A program made the translations under genes and the position numbers. Positions 5,493-8,292 of a DNA stretch of 8,292 nt are shown piece after piece; position 1 is the first letter of the stretch, and each line of letters begins with the position of its first letter. This DNA comes from Nostoc sp. CHAB 5715. GTDB lineage: Bacteria; Cyanobacteriota; Cyanobacteriia; Cyanobacteriales; Nostocaceae. Under the pieces are notes generated by a model that made no database searches, was not told the DNA's origin, and was given only the letters and a program-made list of their open reading frames with translations. The stretch lies in NCBI RefSeq assembly GCF_020829685.1, contig NZ_JAIVFR010000245.1, positions 1-8,292 of the forward strand, read 5' to 3'.

Positions 5493-5684
5493 TAGGACTT
5501 ACGCATTGACAAGAAATACCAAATATGAATTAAGGTTAAAAACCATATCTTTCGTAAGGGCACAGCATTGCTGTGCCCCTACAGCATGGTCTATTTACAA
5601 TCGCAGGATAATTAAGAAAAGCCTGAAAACAACCTATTTTAGGTAACGCACATCATGATGCATTTGTACAGTGCGTAAGTCCTA
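5493..5684. mobile_element. 192-bp MITE with 13-bp terminal inverted repeats
   Basis: TAGGACTTACGCA (5493-5505) and TGCGTAAGTCCTA (5672-5684) are perfect inverted ends. Each end terminates in TA, fitting the TA target duplication made by IS630/Tc1-mariner-type transposases. The inside has no gene. It contains a palindrome, GGGCACAGC-ATT-GCTGTGCCC (5558-5578), extended by GTA/TAC after one mismatch. An active transposase elsewhere would be needed for movement. Confidence 0.8.
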
Positions 5685-5893
5685 TAGTTATTAGTTATTA
5701 CTGACAACTAGTACAAATGCGCGACCCTAGTAAACCAATCCTCAAAAGGTCAAAAAGCTAGAATAGCAAGGGTTGTATAATTTTGAATTCCGCAAAACAG
5801 CTAAAATAGTCTGTGCTAACTCATCACGTTGGACGCTAAACTAGAGTTTGGCATTTTGTGTTAGCTGCAATCTTCGAGAATCTAGGACTCGTA
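5685..5893. other. Non-coding stretch, no clear feature
   Basis: No gene is visible. GCTAAC (5816-5821) and GTTAGC lie about 40 bp apart and could pair, but the match is short. The stretch may be a decayed repeat. Confidence 0.3.
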
Positions 5894-5989
5894 TTTGATT
5901 TTTGAAAAAAATCAGTACACCCGGAAAAGGTTTCTTGCCTACTCCCCACTCCCTACTCCCTGTCTACGCAAATAATTTCAAAAATCAAA
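5894..5989. repeat. 14-bp inverted repeat flanking a short A+T-poor core
   Basis: TTTGATTTTTGAAA (5894-5907) is matched by its exact reverse complement at 5976-5989. The 68-bp interior includes CTACTCCCCACTCCCTACTCCCTG (positions 5940-5963), a short STRR-like run. It could be a tiny MITE-like relic or a stem that brings the repeat run into a loop. Confidence 0.6.
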
Positions 5990-6148
5990 GCGGACTGCTA
6001 TATCAAATAAAACTCACTGCAAAATATAAAAATTTCCTTAAAATCCTGACGATCGCAATGCCTGCTCATGTTTCTTAACAGAGCAAAAGAGGTCGTCTGA
6101 CCGTTGGGCATCTTATATTAAGTTTATTACGAGGTATGTTGACAGCTC
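5990..6148. promoter_or_regulatory. Upstream region of sppA
   Basis: This is the leader of the SppA gene. It contains a small hairpin, GGTC-gtct-GACC (6092-6103), and a GAGG 13 bases before the ATG. TATATTAA near 6113 could serve as a -10 element, but no good -35 partner is placed correctly. Confidence 0.3.
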
Positions 6149-6970
6149 ATGATTTGGCCGTTTAAGCCCAAGTTTAAAAAACAAATTGCGCGGATTGAAA
6201 TTACTGGTGCGATCGCCGGTGCTACTCGCAAACGCGTCTTAGAAGCCCTGAAAACTGTAGAAGAAAAAAAGTTTCCGGCATTATTGCTACGTATCGATAG
6301 CCCTGGCGGTACAGTCGGAGATTCCCAAGAAATCTACAGCGCCCTGAAGCGTCTGCGCGAAAAAATCAAAATCGTCGCTAGCTTTGGCAATATCTCGGCT
6401 TCTGGAGGAGTCTACATCGGCATGGGAGCCGAACACATCGTCGCTAACCCAGGTACAATTACGGGTAGCATTGGTGTGATTTTGCGTGGGAATAACTTGG
6501 AACGCTTGCTAGAAAAAATCGGTGTTTCCTTCAAGGTAATTAAGTCTGGCCCTTACAAAGACATATTGTCTTTTGATCGGCAACTGACTCAACCAGAAGA
6601 AAATATCCTGCAAGAGTTGATTGACACAAGTTATCAGCAGTTTGTCCAAACAGTAGCTGATGGTCGTTCTTTAACAGTAGAAGCTGTCAAAAGTTTCGCC
6701 GATGGCCGGATTTTTACTGGACAGCAAGCCCTAGAGTTGGGTGTTGTAGATCGCCTGGGCACAGAAGAAGATGCCCGTCGCTGGACAGCAGAACTAGTCG
6801 GTCTTGATCCAGAAAAAACTCTCTGCTATACCCTAGAAGAACGTAAACCCTTATTGAGTCGCCTTCTACCAGGGAGTCGTCAAGTTTCATCAGGAATTCG
6901 ATCTGGAATTAATTGGCTCGAATTTGAAATGTCTACTAGTGGTTTACCCTTGTGGTTATATCGACCATAA
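6149..6970 (+). CDS. sppA: Signal peptide peptidase SppA (short, S49 family, SppA2 type)
   Basis: The 273-residue protein belongs to the S49 serine peptidases, which degrade leftover signal peptides and other membrane-associated peptides. The conserved RIDSPGGTV lies at 48-56. The nucleophile is Ser85 in ISASGGVYI and the general base is Lys137 in SGPYKD. Their 52-residue spacing equals that of the Bacillus subtilis enzyme (Ser147/Lys199). The oxyanion and dimer region GTITGSIGVI follows at 102-111, and ADGRIFTGQQAL further on is also typical. It is a single-domain protein, like the short cyanobacterial SppA2 rather than the two-domain form of about 600 residues. No signal peptide or membrane helix is visible at the N-terminus (MIWPFKPKFKKQIARIEITG), so it may be cytoplasmic or peripheral. 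aroH follows 120 bp downstream on the same strand. Confidence 0.95.
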   Translation: MIWPFKPKFKKQIARIEITGAIAGATRKRVLEALKTVEEKKFPALLLRIDSPGGTVGDSQEIYSALKRLREKIKIVASFGNISASGGVYIGMGAEHIVANPGTITGSIGVILRGNNLERLLEKIGVSFKVIKSGPYKDILSFDRQLTQPEENILQELIDTSYQQFVQTVADGRSLTVEAVKSFADGRIFTGQQALELGVVDRLGTEEDARRWTAELVGLDPEKTLCYTLEERKPLLSRLLPGSRQVSSGIRSGINWLEFEMSTSGLPLWLYRP

Positions 6971-7023
6971 ATAGTAGTTGTTTGTTATTAGTCATTAGTC
7001 CTTTGTCCTTTGTTCACAATCAA

Positions 7024-7072
7024 ATGACCAATGACCAATGACCAATGACCAATGACCAATGACCAATGACTA
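7024..7072. repeat. Tandem heptamer array (ATGACCA)x6 plus one variant
   Basis: Six perfect ATGACCA copies (7024-7065) are followed by ATGACTA (7066-7072). The unit is one base different from the CTAATGA heptamer (ATGACTA in register) at 1281-1364. The array ends four bases before the aroH Shine-Dalgarno sequence, so it forms the upstream part of the leader. Confidence 0.93.
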
Positions 7073-7075
7073 ATT

Positions 7076-7082
7076 AAGGAGG
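7076..7082 (+). promoter_or_regulatory. aroH ribosome binding site
   Basis: AAGGAGG ends eight bases before the GTG at 7091, ideal spacing. It excludes the in-frame TTG at 7085, which would begin only two bases after the site. Confidence 0.85.
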
Positions 7083-7090
7083 ATTTGGGC

Positions 7091-7504
7091 GTGGAGTGGC
7101 AAATGCGGGCGATTCGCGGAGCAACAACCGTTTCAGAAAATACCATTGAGGCAATGCGAGAGGTGGTGACAGAACTACTAGATGAGTTGGAAAACCGGAA
7201 TCAATTCCAGCCGAGGGACATGATTAGTGTGACTTTCTCAGTTACACGCGATTTAGATGCTATTTTTCCAGCTGCGATCGCTAGAGCGCGTCCTGGTTGG
7301 GATAATGTGGCTATGTTGGATGTGCAGCAAATGCACGTCGAAGGCAGCTTACAGCGCTGCATTCGGTTCCTAGTCCACGCTTATCTGCCAGCCTCCGCCT
7401 CAATTCATCATATTTATTTACGTAAGGCCGCCAGCTTGCGTCCCGACTGGAGTTTGCCCCAGTCTTTACAAACATCACAGCCAGTAGTTAAGTCAAAAGT
7501 GTAA
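7091..7504 (+). CDS. aroH: Chorismate mutase, AroH (monofunctional) type
   Basis: The enzyme converts chorismate to prephenate, the first step toward phenylalanine and tyrosine, and acts as a cytoplasmic trimer with active sites between subunits. The 137-residue product aligns almost without gaps to the Bacillus subtilis enzyme: MRAIRGATTV (Arg9 = Arg7), FPAAIARAR (Phe59 = Phe57, Arg65 = Arg63), RCIRF (Cys90 = Cys88, Arg92 = Arg90), Tyr109 and LRPD (Arg117 = Arg116). The catalytic arginines are kept. The positions of Bacillus Cys75 and Glu78 are Asp77 and Gln80 here, so the negative charge appears to have moved. Start GTG at 7091, set by the Shine-Dalgarno site. It lies downstream of sppA on the same strand and may have its own promoter in the repeat-bearing gap. 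Confidence 0.95.
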   Translation: MEWQMRAIRGATTVSENTIEAMREVVTELLDELENRNQFQPRDMISVTFSVTRDLDAIFPAAIARARPGWDNVAMLDVQQMHVEGSLQRCIRFLVHAYLPASASIHHIYLRKAASLRPDWSLPQSLQTSQPVVKSKV

Positions 7505-7517
7505 ATTATTTATATCT

Positions 7518-7539
7518 AAGTAAGTCAGTACAAAAAAAC
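7518..7539 (+). repeat. Left copy of a degenerate direct repeat (right copy 8180-8201)
   Basis: AAGTAAGTC is identical at 7518-7526 and 8180-8188. In both places a similar G/C-A-run-C tail follows (AGTACAAAAAAAC against GGCGCGAAAAAAC), making about 22 bp with four or five differences. The two copies bracket the secreted-protein gene at 7612-8157. Confidence 0.5.
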
Positions 7540-7611
7540 AAACTATTTTCAGAGGGCTTTTACTTAAAAAGTGGCATAATTTTTTAAACTAGCAATACCT
7601 TACGTCAGGTT

Positions 7612-8157
7612 ATGTTTAAAAAATTAGCAGCAGGAATTGGTTTTGGGATACTACTCGCTGTAAATCCTATAGCTATAGGTGAGAATAACAGTTCAAACTA
7701 TCGTAGCAATCTTCTTGATAAGTCCACTAAAAAAGCAATTGATGTATCTAAAATATCCATAGGTAATATTAAGCTGGGGATGAAAGAAAAGGATATTTTC
7801 AAAAAATTGGGTAAACCGAAAACTCGAACTACAAAATATGACGATATTTGCTATGGCTCTTATATTACTACTTGGAAATACGACGGATTAGAAATTGAGG
7901 GGCTTTCAACTTATAATAATGCAAGTACAAGTGAAGTGCATCAAATTACTGCTTCTAGTTCGCTTTATCCCACTGAGAACGAGGTAAAGGTAGGCAATCG
8001 CATAAGTACGGCTCAAAAAGCATACTCTACATTTTCATCAACAATTAATAGTGAAAAAAATTTAGTATATCCAAATGATGCTTATGGTGGTTTAGTATTT
8101 TCTATCAACAAGCAGAGGAAAATTACAGAAATCAGATTATTGGCAGCATCCTGTTGA
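7612..8157 (+). CDS. Secreted protein with BamE/SmpA-like motif, unknown function
   Basis: The 181-residue product starts with a Sec-type signal peptide: basic MFKK, a hydrophobic core to about residue 17, and a likely cut after AIG (21-23). The mature part contains IKLGMKEKDIFKKLGKPK (53-70), which has the form of the BamE/SmpA/OmlA repeat (short strand, then LGM.....I...LGKP, then a basic strand pair). A second, weaker half (VKVGNRISTAQKAYSTF) suggests a duplicated fold. Cys80 and the terminal Cys181 could form a disulfide. There is no lipobox. The DNA is clearly more A+T-rich than sppA or aroH and has no HIP1 site, which hints at different origin. The start ATG has only AGG two bases upstream, a poor site. 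It is otherwise unrecognised. Confidence 0.65.
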   Translation: MFKKLAAGIGFGILLAVNPIAIGENNSSNYRSNLLDKSTKKAIDVSKISIGNIKLGMKEKDIFKKLGKPKTRTTKYDDICYGSYITTWKYDGLEIEGLSTYNNASTSEVHQITASSSLYPTENEVKVGNRISTAQKAYSTFSSTINSEKNLVYPNDAYGGLVFSINKQRKITEIRLLAASC

Positions 8158-8179
8158 CCAAATATCTTGTTAATATCAC

Positions 8180-8201
8180 AAGTAAGTCGGCGCGAAAAAA
8201 C
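8180..8201 (+). repeat. Right copy of the degenerate direct repeat
   Basis: This partner of 7518-7539 begins 22 bp after the stop codon of the secreted-protein gene. The rest of the window to 8292 is A+T-rich and holds no visible gene; a weak hairpin, GAAAAAAC-cttgt-GTTTTTC (8194-8213), overlaps this copy. Confidence 0.5.
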
Positions 8202-8292
8202 CTTGTGTTTTTCACTCTTGAGTCATTGAAACCACTATTAAATTATTCGTTGTATTCGGTTGAAGTTCACTGGAACGTTCAGTTTGAGTAAA

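Noticed and set aside
6136..6165. ATG at 6136 as an sppA start, closer to GAGG
   Set aside because: It is out of frame with sppA and meets a stop within nine codons. The ATG at 6149 is the only sensible start.
7085..7504. TTG at 7085 as the aroH start
   Set aside because: It lies two bases after AAGGAGG, too close for initiation. GTG at 7091 has ideal spacing and gives the expected N-terminus.

Overview
The window looks like chromosomal DNA from a filamentous, heterocyst-forming type cyanobacterium (Nostoc/Anabaena-like). Seven perfect HIP1 octamers (GCGATCGC) occur at 720, 1008, 1667, 4797, 5013, 6209 and 7274. Several intergenic spacers carry the tandem heptamer and nonamer arrays typical of that group, and the protein set includes cyanobacterium-restricted families (DUF3086, DUF3119, an LpxB-related protein). 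The genus is inferred; nothing in the window names it.

Left half (1-4332), all minus strand. Read in the direction of transcription, the order is an MlaE/TGD1-type lipid ABC transporter permease, a small two-helix membrane protein (DUF3119), a coiled-coil protein (DUF3086), the glycerol-3-phosphate acyltransferase PlsY, and the 5' part of an LpxB-related protein. Three of the five are linked to membrane lipid synthesis or movement, which makes the two DUF proteins candidates for the same process. The genes are separated by repeat-rich spacers of 130-375 bp, two of which hold terminator-like hairpins on the minus strand. They may therefore be separate units rather than one operon. The LpxB-like gene is cut short at the window edge by an exact inverted copy of its own start region, which may be an assembly or amplification chimera.

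Middle (4333-6148). This is mostly non-coding: a G-rich 12-copy heptamer array (a strong G-quadruplex candidate) beside an 8-copy nonamer array, a lone gene for a 98-residue membrane protein, a candidate structured small RNA ending in a strong intrinsic terminator (5341-5486), a 192-bp MITE with 13-bp inverted ends and TA at both termini, and another small inverted-repeat element.

Right half (6149-8292), plus strand. It holds a short SppA2-type signal peptide peptidase with its Ser/Lys dyad intact, an AroH-type chorismate mutase with an ideal Shine-Dalgarno site and an apparent active-site charge swap, and an A+T-rich gene for a secreted protein with a BamE/SmpA-like motif, flanked by a degenerate direct repeat.

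I found no rRNA, tRNA, CRISPR array, transposase gene or complete new multi-gene system. The most worthwhile leads are the candidate sRNA, the AroH Asp/Gln pair, the edge inversion, the lipid-linked DUF pair and the G4-type array.
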